A program made the position numbers and the translations under genes. From Bin87 sp965261195 (lineage in GTDB: Bacteria > Chloroflexota > Dehalococcoidia > Lucifugimonadales > UBA3495): DNA of 64,000 nt. Shown here one piece after another: positions 42,364 to 50,979 of the stretch. How positions within the stretch are numbered: the stretch's first letter is position 1; every line of letters starts with the position of its first letter. The stretch spans positions 62,001 through 126,000 of the forward strand of contig OZ253455.1 in NCBI GenBank assembly GCA_965261195.1, given 5' to 3'. The notes under the pieces were generated by a model. It did no database searches. It was given only the letters and a program-made list of their open reading frames with translations, and was not told the origin of the DNA.

Positions 42364-43347
42364 TTACACCGCTTCGGCATCCCGGTTTCCATCTTCTATC
42401 AGCCGGCCCCGATCTATTCCTTCCCGCATCCGCCCATATTCCGATGACAGCTCGGCCCCGGCAATTAGAATGAAGGCCGAGAAATAGATCCACACCAGCA
42501 ACGCCACGACCGATCCCAGCGAACCGTAAACTTTTTCGTAGTCGGCGAAGTGATCCAGATAAAGGACAAAGCCGCTTTTACTAACCTCGAACACGATGCC
42601 GGCCAGCAGGACGCCGGGCCAGATGTAACGCCAGTGCGTTTTGGTGTTGGGGATGTATTTGTAAATCAACAGGAAAATCGCCAGCGTGAACATGAACGGG
42701 ATCAATCTGGCGATGATGCTCATGACCTCGCCAGTCAGAAATTCGATCCGGCCGATGCCGGGCAGGGTAATTTGGGCCAGGAACTGCAACGACGCAGTGG
42801 TGCCAACGGAAAGCAGGAACAACAGCCCCACGCCGAACGCCATTGCGATGTGCCGCAACTTGGCCAGCCAGAAGGGGCGGTCTTGATGCACGTCCCATGC
42901 ACGATTGACGGCGCGGCTGATGGCCCCGAATACCGCGCTGGCCGTCCAGAAGAGACCAAGTAAACTGAAGATGCCGAGGAAACTCCTCACACCTCCCACC
43001 GCGTCCACGTCGGTGTTCAGCGTATCCGTTGCGCCGGGCAAATAGGTCAGAAAGAACGCCAGCAGCTGCGCCTGAACATCGGTGGAATCAAGAACGACGC
43101 TCAACAGGGCCACCAGCCCCAGCGTCATGGGGAACAGCGACAGGATGGCATAAAACGCAACGCCGGCAGCCATGTGTGTAGCGTCGTCGTCGCGCAGTTC
43201 GAGTACCGTGCGGCTCACCAACGCGAAGGGCGGTATCGAATTCAGTCGGGCGAGAATCCGCGATTCTTTGGCACGCAGACGCCGGACACGTCGGCGCAGC
43301 CAAAACGTCGCCAGCACCTTCGATCTCTGCCACGGCTGGGTTTTCAT
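42364..43347 (-). CDS. YihY/virulence factor BrkB-family membrane protein
   Basis: A 327-residue integral membrane protein with about six hydrophobic segments. The signatures are THMAAGVAFYAILSLFPMTL, FLGIFSLLGLFWTASAVFGAI with AVNRAWDV, and the C-terminal VYGSLGSVVALLVWIYFSAFILIAGAELSSEY (abbreviated). This family was once called RNase BN but is not a nuclease; its function is not established. ATG at 43347 is chosen over a TTG at 43353. An Arg-rich N-terminal tail faces the cytoplasm. Confidence 0.88.
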   Translation of the reverse strand: MKTQPWQRSKVLATFWLRRRVRRLRAKESRILARLNSIPPFALVSRTVLELRDDDATHMAAGVAFYAILSLFPMTLGLVALLSVVLDSTDVQAQLLAFFLTYLPGATDTLNTDVDAVGGVRSFLGIFSLLGLFWTASAVFGAISRAVNRAWDVHQDRPFWLAKLRHIAMAFGVGLLFLLSVGTTASLQFLAQITLPGIGRIEFLTGEVMSIIARLIPFMFTLAIFLLIYKYIPNTKTHWRYIWPGVLLAGIVFEVSKSGFVLYLDHFADYEKVYGSLGSVVALLVWIYFSAFILIAGAELSSEYGRMREGIDRGRLIEDGNRDAEAV

Positions 43348-43471
43348 ATTCAAACAATTATCGCATCAGCAGGAGGTCGCCAAATCCGCTGCATTGAGAT
43401 CGCAATTGGCCCTTGACGCACCGGAGAGCCTGCATCCGGCCCACCCCCCAGTCGGCTGGTGTGGCAGAACA

Positions 43472-44278
43472 TCATATACCGCGTTCCGTGAACACCGCGT
43501 CGGCCTGCTCCAGGGCCTCCTCAACATACGGCCACCCACGATACCAGCCGGCTTGCGAGAACACCTCGCAGATTTCGCGGCGACTCATACCCAGGTTGAG
43601 GGCGTAGCCGATGTGCTCCCTCAGTTGCTTCATGTGTCCGCGACACATCAGCGCCACCAGGATGCACACCGTCCGCTCTTTGGGTGTGAGATCACCGCGG
43701 GCAAATACTTCGCCGTAGTTGTAAGCGTCCACCAGTTCCGCCGTCTCCGGGACCAGCTCGTGGGACAGGGTGTTTTCCAGGTCAACATCGGCCTGCCGAC
43801 CCCAGCTGCCGCTGCGGAGACGTCGCCCTCGTTCCAGCTTCTCTGCTACTGACTGCACCCAATCGGCCCTCAGGGGCTCGCTGTCTTCACGCTGCCAAAT
43901 CTCCTGCTCGTTGATTACCCGTTGGGCCTGGGCGAGGGAAGAAACGGTGGCGGGAATGCCAGCGTAGAAAATCAACTGCAAGAAAATCCCTTTTATCTTT
44001 TGCGGTGACATTCCCAGGGAAAGTCCTACCCTGATCTGGTGCTGTAGCCCAAACTCCCAGCCGTTGCAGCACTGGGCCGAGATAGTGGCCAAACTCCGCA
44101 GCGTTACATCCAGGCCCGGCACCTGCCAGACGCCGCCCCACATAACCTCTTCCTGCAGCTTGACGTAGTCTTTGCTGATGTCCGGCAACGCACCGGTCAG
44201 GCGGCCCTGGGGCACATACTGGTCAATAAAGGCGTGGAGATTGGCAGCCTTCCGGGCGAGGCCATCTGCGGTGTCCAT
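43472..44278 (-). CDS. Double-domain CMD-family protein (paralogue 3 of 3)
   Basis: A 268-residue protein with two carboxymuconolactone-decarboxylase-like halves. The first has TISAQCCNGWEFGLQHQIRVGLSLG with IKGIFLQLIFYAGIPA, the second VCILVALMCRGHMKQLREHIGYALNLG with ICEVFSQAGWYRGWPYVEEAL (abbreviated). It is last of three tandem paralogues on the minus strand, 74 bp after the second. The paired His and Cys positions are kept in all three. A role in cleaving a lactone or in oxidative stress is possible, but the substrate is unknown. Confidence 0.85.
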   Translation of the reverse strand: MDTADGLARKAANLHAFIDQYVPQGRLTGALPDISKDYVKLQEEVMWGGVWQVPGLDVTLRSLATISAQCCNGWEFGLQHQIRVGLSLGMSPQKIKGIFLQLIFYAGIPATVSSLAQAQRVINEQEIWQREDSEPLRADWVQSVAEKLERGRRLRSGSWGRQADVDLENTLSHELVPETAELVDAYNYGEVFARGDLTPKERTVCILVALMCRGHMKQLREHIGYALNLGMSRREICEVFSQAGWYRGWPYVEEALEQADAVFTERGI

Positions 44279-44352
44279 CTTTCGTTCTCCTGTTCGTTCT
44301 CCCGTATATTGAACTTGCCCAACCAGGCCCGGAATCCGGGAACCTCACCGGC

Positions 44353-45144
44353 TCAGGTACCGCGTTCCTGGAAAACCTCGTTAGCCTGCCCCAGGGCATC
44401 TTCAACGCAGGGCCAGCCTCGATACCAGCCAGCCTGCGCGAACACCTCGCAAATCTGTTTCTGGTCAAGCCCAGCGTCCAACGCATAGCCAATGTGCCGT
44501 TTCAGCTGTTTCATGTGCCCACGACACATCAGCGCTGCCAGGATACACACCATGCGTTCTTTGGCGGTGAGGTCTGCTCGCCGCCACACCTCACCGAAGT
44601 GATAGCCGTCAACCAGGTCGGCGGCTTCCGGCGCCATTTGCTGCGCCAACGAGTTTCCAACTTCCTCGGCGGCATATTCGCCCCAGTACTTGACCCGCAA
44701 CGCCCTGCCCTGTTTCAGCATATCCTCAATTGAATCCAGCCATTCGACGTCCAACGGCACATCCTGAGATTTCCATTCCGCGCGTTCGTTGATCACATCC
44801 TGCGCGATGCGAAGACCAAATACGGTGGCCGGCACTCCAGCATAAAACAGGAGTTGAATGAAAATCCCCTTAATCTGCTGTGCAGTAATCCCGACGGTCA
44901 GGGCGGTTCTTACCTGGTGCTCCACACCGAAGTCATAGCCATTGACGCATTGGGCGGTGATGGTAGCGAAGCTGCGCAACTTCAGGTCCAGTCCGTCGAC
45001 CAACCAGACCCCACCCCACATCAATTCGTGCTGCACGCGAACGAAGTCGGCTAAAACCGGATTGGGACGGGCGTAGGGCAGATATTGGTCGAAAAACTGT
45101 CGAAGTTTTGCGGACTTTTCTTGCAACTCCGCTACTGTGGTCAT
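44353..45144 (-). CDS. Double-domain CMD-family protein (paralogue 2 of 3)
   Basis: A 263-residue paralogue of its neighbours. The first half contains ITAQCVNGYDFGVEHQVRTALTVG and IKGIFIQLLFYAGVPATVFG, the second VCILAALMCRGHMKQLKRHIGYALDAG and ICEVFAQAGWYRGWPCVEDAL (abbreviated). It resembles the third copy most in the C-terminal half and the first copy in the central FIQLLFYAG segment. It lies 31 bp after paralogue 1 with an AGGGTATTTGC-type leader, so the three are probably one operon. Confidence 0.85.
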   Translation of the reverse strand: MTTVAELQEKSAKLRQFFDQYLPYARPNPVLADFVRVQHELMWGGVWLVDGLDLKLRSFATITAQCVNGYDFGVEHQVRTALTVGITAQQIKGIFIQLLFYAGVPATVFGLRIAQDVINERAEWKSQDVPLDVEWLDSIEDMLKQGRALRVKYWGEYAAEEVGNSLAQQMAPEAADLVDGYHFGEVWRRADLTAKERMVCILAALMCRGHMKQLKRHIGYALDAGLDQKQICEVFAQAGWYRGWPCVEDALGQANEVFQERGT

Positions 45145-45175
45145 GCAAATACCCTCCGGTCGTCGAAACTGCCAA

Positions 45176-45958
45176 TCAGGCGGTCACTTCCCCAAACACC
45201 GCTTGCGCCTGTTCCAGAGCGTCCTCCACATGAGGCCAGCCCCGGTACCATCCGGCCTGGGCAAACACTTCGCAAATTTCACCCTTTTGGAACCCCATCT
45301 CCAGGGCGTATCGGATATATTGCCTCAACTGCTTCCAATGGCTGCGGGCCATCAGCGCCGCCAGGACGCACACCATCCGCTCTTTGGGCGCCAGTTCATC
45401 CCTCACCCATACTTCGCCAAAGTTGTACCCGTCGACGATATCCGAAGCTTCGGGCGCCAGGCGCTGGGTCAGCGACCCTTCAACTTCACCGTTGGCCGGC
45501 TCTCCCCAATGTTTTCGCCGGAATTCGCGGCCTCTTTGCAACTTCTCCTCTACCGTGTCCAGCCAGTCCGCAGCCACGGGCACGTCCGCGGCTTTCCATT
45601 CATCGCGCTCGTTGATTACGCCCTGAGCTTGCAGCAACCCATGCACAGTAGCCGGAATTCCAGCGTAGAACAGCAACTGAATGAATATCCCCTTGATTTG
45701 CTGAGGAGTCATGCCCATGGTGAGCCCGACCCTGATCTGGTGCTGCAAGCCAAAATCCCAGCCGTTCACGCACTGGGCCGAGATGGTCGCAAAGCTGCGC
45801 AGTTTCACGTCCAGCCCGGGCGCCGGCCAGATTCCGCCCCACATCAGCGGCTCCTGGATTCGCGCGTAGTCGGGAGAAATGGTCGGAATGTCGCTTTCGG
45901 CCGGCAGATATTGCCCAAAATCCTGCGCCCGCCGGGCCAGCTCATCGGGTGTGGACAT
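45176..45958 (-). CDS. Double-domain CMD-family protein (paralogue 1 of 3)
   Basis: A 260-residue protein that begins the CMD triplet. The halves carry ISAQCVNGWDFGLQHQIRVGLTMG with IKGIFIQLLFYAGIPATVHG, and VCVLAALMARSHWKQLRQYIRYALEMG with ICEVFAQAGWYRGWPHVEDAL (abbreviated). In the second half the CRGH motif of the other two copies reads ARSH, so the Cys there is lost while His remains. Keeping three diverged copies suggests different substrates or a hetero-oligomer. Confidence 0.85.
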   Translation of the reverse strand: MSTPDELARRAQDFGQYLPAESDIPTISPDYARIQEPLMWGGIWPAPGLDVKLRSFATISAQCVNGWDFGLQHQIRVGLTMGMTPQQIKGIFIQLLFYAGIPATVHGLLQAQGVINERDEWKAADVPVAADWLDTVEEKLQRGREFRRKHWGEPANGEVEGSLTQRLAPEASDIVDGYNFGEVWVRDELAPKERMVCVLAALMARSHWKQLRQYIRYALEMGFQKGEICEVFAQAGWYRGWPHVEDALEQAQAVFGEVTA

Positions 45959-46071
45959 GGGCGGTTACTCCTGGGCAGACCGACCTGGCAAGGGCCGGCG
46001 TGTTTCGTTCGTGTAGGCCGGAGAGCTTCGGACTCTACGTTGGCTTCGGACTTTGCGTTGTTGGCTTAGAG

Positions 46072-46123
46072 CCTATCCTAAAAACGGGTAACACCCGCAC
46101 GAAAATGGGGTTATTAGGATAGG
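46072..46123 (-). terminator. Intrinsic terminator inside a 10-bp inverted repeat
   Basis: On the minus strand CGGGT-GTT-ACCCG (46085-46097) is followed by TTTTTAGG, a good terminator for the DUF1989 gene. It is enclosed by the perfect inverted repeat CCTATCCTAA (46072) and TTAGGATAGG (46114), which resembles the end of a small mobile element. Confidence 0.7.
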
Positions 46124-46201
46124 TTATTAGCCGTCTACTGCGTGGCCAATCTTACCTGACTTGGCCAACAGCAGGGTAGTCGGTGGGCGTCCATGTCGGA
46201 T

Positions 46202-46813
46202 TCATGCAATTTGAAAATGGGCTTCGGTGGGGATGCAGCCCACTCCGTTGATGGGCACCATGTCCTGGGGGCACGCGGAAAAAGCGACAATGCAATCCAT
46301 TTCCGCCCGCAGCTCCACGTAATCTCCCGGTTTCGACACCGGCGGTTCTAAGCTCACTGCGCCATCCGTCGCTACCGGTATGTTCATAAACAGGTTCCAA
46401 GGGCTGGGTGTCTCCGGTGGCGTCAGCCCGAGTTCAGCCAGGGCAGCGGCCAGGTTGTCGGTGCAATTGTCATGATATTCGGCGCAGCCCAGGAGTTCGT
46501 AACGGTAACGGTCGCAGGCGGCCAGCAACGTATCGTGAATCCCGCCGGAAGGGTCATCCACTACGGTCAAGATGGGTCTCCGGTGGTTAGTAACCATCGA
46601 CTGACCCACCACTGGCATGATGCGACCGAGGGAGGTTCGGGAATGCTCCATCGACATGAACTCGGTCATGTCCGCACGGTTGAAGGCCCACGTATCGACC
46701 ACTTGCTGCCCGTGGGTATTGACTACCCTGACGCGCTGGCCTTTGGCGACAAATGACGCTTTGCCGCGCCGGGCAGGAATGGTAATCAGCGATCCTGTTG
46801 TCATATTTGGCAT
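46202..46813 (-). CDS. DUF1989 / urea carboxylase-associated family protein
   Basis: A 203-residue protein of the DUF1989 (urea carboxylase-associated, UCA) family. Characteristic segments are VVNTHGQQVVDTWAFN, the MSMEHSRTSLGRIMPVVGQ block, CDRYRYELLGCAEYHDNCTDN and PSPWNLFMNIPV (abbreviated); two Cys and a His in the GCAEYHDNC region could bind metal. In other bacteria the genes neighbour urea carboxylase or guanidine-related enzymes; no such enzyme is present here. A GAGGAG ribosome binding site precedes ATG at 46813; ATG at 46804 is possible too. Confidence 0.88.
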   Translation of the reverse strand: MPNMTTGSLITIPARRGKASFVAKGQRVRVVNTHGQQVVDTWAFNRADMTEFMSMEHSRTSLGRIMPVVGQSMVTNHRRPILTVVDDPSGGIHDTLLAACDRYRYELLGCAEYHDNCTDNLAAALAELGLTPPETPSPWNLFMNIPVATDGAVSLEPPVSKPGDYVELRAEMDCIVAFSACPQDMVPINGVGCIPTEAHFQIA

Positions 46814-46819
46814 CGCTCC

Positions 46820-47053
46820 TCATGCGGACAATACCGTGGGGCAGACTACGAACCTGACCCAGACTTCCGGTGGCCCGTCCGGGACCGGCAACCGATGCAG
46901 TTCTTTCAGCGTATCCAACCTGGGTTCATCATATTCCGATAGCCTGGTCCATACAATCGCCGTTTTGCCGGAGAGCCGATAGGCGGCGGTTGGGCTGCCA
47001 GGCCGTGGATGCTTGGCAAACGGTTTGCGTTGACTGTGTCTGAGCAGGGTCAT
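46820..47053 (-). CDS. Possible small protein upstream of DUF1989 gene
   Basis: A 77-residue frame of no recognised family, with a basic start (MTLLRHSQRKPFAKHPR) and a C-terminal PPEVWVRFVVCPTVLSA. It ends 6 bp before the DUF1989 start, with its TGA stop placed directly at the GAGGAG ribosome binding site, an arrangement typical of operons. GGGGCA lies upstream of its own ATG. No homology can be claimed, so it may be a chance frame. Confidence 0.3.
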   Translation of the reverse strand: MTLLRHSQRKPFAKHPRPGSPTAAYRLSGKTAIVWTRLSEYDEPRLDTLKELHRLPVPDGPPEVWVRFVVCPTVLSA

Positions 47054-47139
47054 ACACTGCCCCGGTTATTGGTGGACTCAGCCATCCGGTATGGTTTTCG
47101 GTAATCGCTACTAATCGGGCCTGAAAAGGGTTGGCCTCA

Positions 47140-48393
47140 ATGGAAGATTCCTCCGAGCCAGTATTGGCATACCGGTGGGTGGTTATGGGGATCTGGCTGA
47201 CCGCCAGCGTCTCCGGGTTTATGATTATGTCCACCATCGGCATCCTGCTGCCCGCCATCAGCGCCGAGTTTGGCCTTTCGCCCTTCCAGCAGGGGATGCT
47301 GGGTTCTGCCGCCTACTGGGGCAACCTGGCGCTGGCAATCCCGCTGGGTTGGTGGACTTCCCGGTTCACACCAAAGATTCTGACCACTGTGACCATGGTC
47401 CTGGGAACGCTGTTCCTGCTGGCCCAGGCCCTTTCGCCGGGGTTCGCGGCGCTGATTCTGGGCCGGATGGCGTTCGGCATCAGCGTAATTGCCCGCCAAC
47501 CGGCCCGAGCCTTTCTGACCCAACAATGGTTTCCGGCTCGCCAGGTTGTTCTCGTCAACAGCATCTCAAACGCCATGTTCGGGCTGGTGGTCGGGGGCGG
47601 GGTGGCTGCCTCTCCATTTATCCTGATCGCCCTCGGTGACGACTGGCGGGCAACCCTGCTCTCGTTTGTCGCGCTGTTCGCGGTTATGACCATCCTCTGG
47701 ATGATATTCGGCAAAGAGCGGGTCACCTCCGAATACCGGGCGCGGCTCGCGGCTCAGGATGCCAGTGTCCTCAAGGGCACACTCCGGTATCGTGACCTTT
47801 GGATCGGTGGCCTCGGGTTCGTCGGGGCCACCACCGCATGGTCCGGGTTCCTGAGTTTCTACCCGACCCTGATGCTGGACAACCATCAGATGCCCCTGGT
47901 TTGGTCGGGAGGCATACTGGCGCTGGGCATATTCATGGGTGGCATCTGCGGGCTGGGCTTTGGATGGGTGGTGATGGTGTCGGATCGGGGACGCATCATA
48001 CTGCTCGGCACCGGTGCGACGATGGCTGCTACGTTCATGGCAATGACCCTGACCGGCTCCATTCCCGTGCTGCTGGCGCTGACGTTTGTCAACGGGATAG
48101 CCTGGGGATTCTGGCCGGTGCTCTACTCCGTACCGTTCCATCTACCCGGCATCCGCCCCCGGGAAGTTGCAGTTGGGCTGGCGTTCATCCAGATGATGAG
48201 CTCGGCAGGTATCACGCTGGGCCCCCTGGCGACCGGTCTCCTGCAGGAGTTGACCGGCGACCTCGGGCTAGCTTTGGCAATGGTCAGCTTTGCGTCCCTC
48301 TCCCTGTGCCTGGCCGGGCTGGTGATGAGGGATGGCCTGTCCGGGAGTAGATGCCCGGCGCGCGAACCCACCACGACGGCAACCGGGGACTGA
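47140..48393 (+). CDS. Major facilitator superfamily transporter
   Basis: A 417-residue MFS protein with twelve predicted membrane segments. The first loop has the MFS-type GRMAFGISVIARQPARAFLTQQW region, and the centre carries an approximately 45-residue cytoplasmic loop (FGKERVTSEYRARLAAQDASV, abbreviated). Segment 5 (VGGGVAASPFILIALGDDWRATLLSF) is typical for members related to nitrate or oxalate/formate antiporters, but the substrate cannot be called. ATG at 47140 rather than TTG at 47131. Divergent from the DUF1989 region. Confidence 0.88.
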   Translation: MEDSSEPVLAYRWVVMGIWLTASVSGFMIMSTIGILLPAISAEFGLSPFQQGMLGSAAYWGNLALAIPLGWWTSRFTPKILTTVTMVLGTLFLLAQALSPGFAALILGRMAFGISVIARQPARAFLTQQWFPARQVVLVNSISNAMFGLVVGGGVAASPFILIALGDDWRATLLSFVALFAVMTILWMIFGKERVTSEYRARLAAQDASVLKGTLRYRDLWIGGLGFVGATTAWSGFLSFYPTLMLDNHQMPLVWSGGILALGIFMGGICGLGFGWVVMVSDRGRIILLGTGATMAATFMAMTLTGSIPVLLALTFVNGIAWGFWPVLYSVPFHLPGIRPREVAVGLAFIQMMSSAGITLGPLATGLLQELTGDLGLALAMVSFASLSLCLAGLVMRDGLSGSRCPAREPTTTATGD

Positions 48394-48421
48394 CGGCATG
48401 AGTTGCGTTGACACTGGCAAG

Positions 48422-48549
48422 CGGCCTGCCTACACTCCCTGCATCGCCCTGACAATCCGTACACGGCCTGCCTACACTGACTGCATCGCCCTAAACAATC
48501 CGTACACGGCCTGCCTACACTGACTGCATCGCCCTAAACAATCCGTACA
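48422..48549. repeat. 43-bp tandem repeat, three units
   Basis: Units at 48422-48463 (42 bp, diverged), 48464-48506 and 48507-48549 (43 bp each, the last two identical), starting CGGCCTGCCTACACTGACTG. They fill the gap between the MFS gene and the M20 peptidase and end immediately before its GGGAGG ribosome binding site, so they form its leader or promoter. Confidence 0.92.
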
Positions 48550-48565
48550 CGGGAGGACACCGGCC

Positions 48566-49924
48566 ATGCCCGACCTTGAAGAGCTTTTCGCCCAGGTTGA
48601 CGCCGCCCAGGATGACATCATTGCGCTGGAACAGGCGCTGGTGAGAATCCCTTCGGTTAACACCGGCTTCATGCCCACCGGCGACGAAACTCCGGTCTGC
48701 GAGTTTGCCCGCGACTGGTTGGCTCAGGATGGGATTGAATCTGAGATCCTGGAGTCCGCGCCCAATCGTGGCAACCTGATCGCCCGGATGGAGGGCAGAT
48801 CGGGCCAGGCCGGTTTGATGTTCATGTCGCACACCGACGTTGTGCCGGTGGAGGATGACTCCAAGTGGCGGTTCCCGCCGTTCAGCGCCACCATTGCCGA
48901 GGGACGTATTTTCGGCCGCGGTTCGTCCGACTGCAAGGGACTGCTCACGGCCCAATTGATGGCCCTCCGCTTGCTGAAGCGCAATGGAATCGAGTTGCAG
49001 GACGGATTGATCCTGGCTGCCGGCGCCGACGAGGAGCACGGGGGAAGGTACGGGTTCGGCTGGCTGGCCGACCATCATCCCGAAAAGCTGGCCGCCCCTT
49101 ACGCCGTCAATGAAGGTGGCGGCACTCCAATTCAGGCGGCAGGAGCCTTGACCTACATCCTCGGTGTCGGTGAAAAAGGGCGATTGCAGGTGGAGATTGA
49201 CGTCAAGGGAACCAGCGCCCACGCCTCGCTGCCGTGGCAGGGAACCAACGCCCTGTACGGCCTGAGCCGCGCCCTCAGCTCAATCGAGGGCTACGACCCG
49301 GACCGCGACACATCCACCGACCTGTTCGACCACCTTTCGACTTTTGCCATCGAGCATAGAGCCTCGCCGGCCAACGTGGACGAAATCATCGCCGAGATCG
49401 AACCGTCCAATCCTCGTTTCGCCTCGATGCTGCGGGCGCTATCTCGAATGACCCTTACCCCCACTATGGTCAGGGGCGGCGTCAAGTCCAACAGCGTTCC
49501 CGAATCAATCCGGCTCACGTGCGACGTGCGCACGCTGCCCCATCAGGACGAGCAATACGTGCGGGATCAGCTTGATGCGCTGCTGTCGGACATCCCCGGT
49601 ACGTCCTATGAGATTGACTATATGGCCCGTCCCAACTCCTCGCCATTTGAGTCAGCGTTGGCCACCAGCATTCAGGCGGTAACGGCCCGAGCCTTGCAGC
49701 GCAGCGACATCCAGTGGGTGCCGGCCATCAGCAACGGGTTTACCGACTCGCGGTTTACCCGTCCGCTCGGAACAATCACCTACGGTTTCTCCGGCTCCCA
49801 TCCCGACGATGATCCCATGCTGAATTACACCCACGGCACCAATGAGTCGGTGGGAATCAAAAGCCTGGTCAGCGGCGCCAAGATAATGCTCGGCCTGGCC
49901 TGCGATATGCTGGCGGTGCAGTAG
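48566..49924 (+). CDS. M20-family metallopeptidase (ArgE/DapE/CPG2-like)
   Basis: A 452-residue zinc hydrolase. The metal ligands are in order: His in FMSHTDVVPV, Asp in GRGSSDCKG, Glu-Glu in GADEEHGG, a later acid in VNEGGG and a final His in NYTHGTNESV. The dimerisation lid domain (about 200-330) contains VKGTSAHASLPWQGTNAL. Family members cleave terminal amino acids or N-acyl groups. GGGAGG stands upstream of ATG at 48566, and the leader is made of 43-bp repeats. The downstream enoyl-CoA hydratase and PLP enzyme may belong to the same unit. Confidence 0.92.
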   Translation: MPDLEELFAQVDAAQDDIIALEQALVRIPSVNTGFMPTGDETPVCEFARDWLAQDGIESEILESAPNRGNLIARMEGRSGQAGLMFMSHTDVVPVEDDSKWRFPPFSATIAEGRIFGRGSSDCKGLLTAQLMALRLLKRNGIELQDGLILAAGADEEHGGRYGFGWLADHHPEKLAAPYAVNEGGGTPIQAAGALTYILGVGEKGRLQVEIDVKGTSAHASLPWQGTNALYGLSRALSSIEGYDPDRDTSTDLFDHLSTFAIEHRASPANVDEIIAEIEPSNPRFASMLRALSRMTLTPTMVRGGVKSNSVPESIRLTCDVRTLPHQDEQYVRDQLDALLSDIPGTSYEIDYMARPNSSPFESALATSIQAVTARALQRSDIQWVPAISNGFTDSRFTRPLGTITYGFSGSHPDDDPMLNYTHGTNESVGIKSLVSGAKIMLGLACDMLAVQ

Positions 49925-50013
49925 CCAACGCAACCCGGCGCCGCGCGGGTGGCATGGGGCCGAGAGTACAGTTCAGGATGCGGGGTTGGCGGGCCGATGC
50001 GTGGAGGAAACCG

Positions 50014-50811
50014 ATGTCTTACGAAAACCTGTCCATCGAGCGGGACGACCTGATCGCAGTAGTTACGCTGAACCGCCCGGAAAAGCTCAACGCCCTCAAC
50101 CGTGCCCTGCACCTGGAAATGATGGACGCGTGCCAGGAGCTGAGAGACGACGACGGTGTGCGGGTGGTCATCTTCACCGGAGCGGGACGGGGGTTCTGCT
50201 CCGGCGCCGACTTGACCGGCGACCGCGCCACGGACGAGCATCCCAGCCGGGGCGAGCGTCTGGACGAGTACAACTGGGTCGGACGCCAGGCGATGATGGT
50301 CTACCGGGGCCTGGACAAACCGACCATCGCGGCGGTGAATGGCGTTGCCGCCGGCGCCGGTATGGGTTTGGCGCTGGCCTGCGATCTGCGGGTGGGTTGC
50401 GAAAACACGCGGTTCAAAACCGTGTTCATTGAACGAAGTTTGAGTCCCGATTCCGGTTTGTCCTATTTTCTGCCCCGCATCGTGGGTATCAGTCGGGCAT
50501 TCGACTTGGTGTTTACCAGCCGAAATGTCGATGCCGACGAAGCCTACCGATTGGGGCTGCTGGATCGGTTGACTACATCGGAAAACCTGCTGGCAGAGGC
50601 CCGGGAGTTGGCGCGCCAAATCGCCGGCTGGCCGCCGGTAGCCATGCAGATGTCAAAGCGCGCATTGCAACGCAGCATGGACACCGACCTGGCAGACCAG
50701 CTGGAATACGAGACCCACAGCATCGTATTTGCCCGCCGAGCTCCCCACGACGTTGCAGAAGCGGCAGCCTCTTTCCGCGAGCGGCGCCCTCCGATTTTCA
50801 CCGGGGAGTGA
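50014..50811 (+). CDS. Enoyl-CoA hydratase/isomerase-family protein (2)
   Basis: A 265-residue crotonase. Motifs are VVTLNRPEKLNALNRAL, GAGRGFCSGADLTGD (oxyanion hole), AVNGVAAGAGMGLALACDLRVG and the FIERSLSPDSGLSYFLPRIVG segment, in which the usual second catalytic Glu position is occupied by Asp-Ser, typical of isomerase or PaaG-like members. GGAGG precedes ATG at 50014; the longer frame from 49954 is not supported. Probably degrades an acyl-CoA produced from the local catabolic substrates. Confidence 0.9.
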   Translation: MSYENLSIERDDLIAVVTLNRPEKLNALNRALHLEMMDACQELRDDDGVRVVIFTGAGRGFCSGADLTGDRATDEHPSRGERLDEYNWVGRQAMMVYRGLDKPTIAAVNGVAAGAGMGLALACDLRVGCENTRFKTVFIERSLSPDSGLSYFLPRIVGISRAFDLVFTSRNVDADEAYRLGLLDRLTTSENLLAEARELARQIAGWPPVAMQMSKRALQRSMDTDLADQLEYETHSIVFARRAPHDVAEAAASFRERRPPIFTGE

Positions 50812-50979
50812 TGGAAAAACGCTGGATTCGCCACGCCAGGGACGGGTTCTATCCAATGACGCGCGCCCGTCATAGACGCATCCATTCTGGACATGGCGCC
50901 GGGCGACGGCTATCATTCCGGCAACATCTGCAAACTGGTCGCGCCCGCGCTTATGTCGCGCGGGTGGAGGAGATTGACA

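Noticed and set aside
48422..48549. 43-bp repeats as a possible CRISPR array
   Set aside because: Only three units, no spacers, no cas genes.
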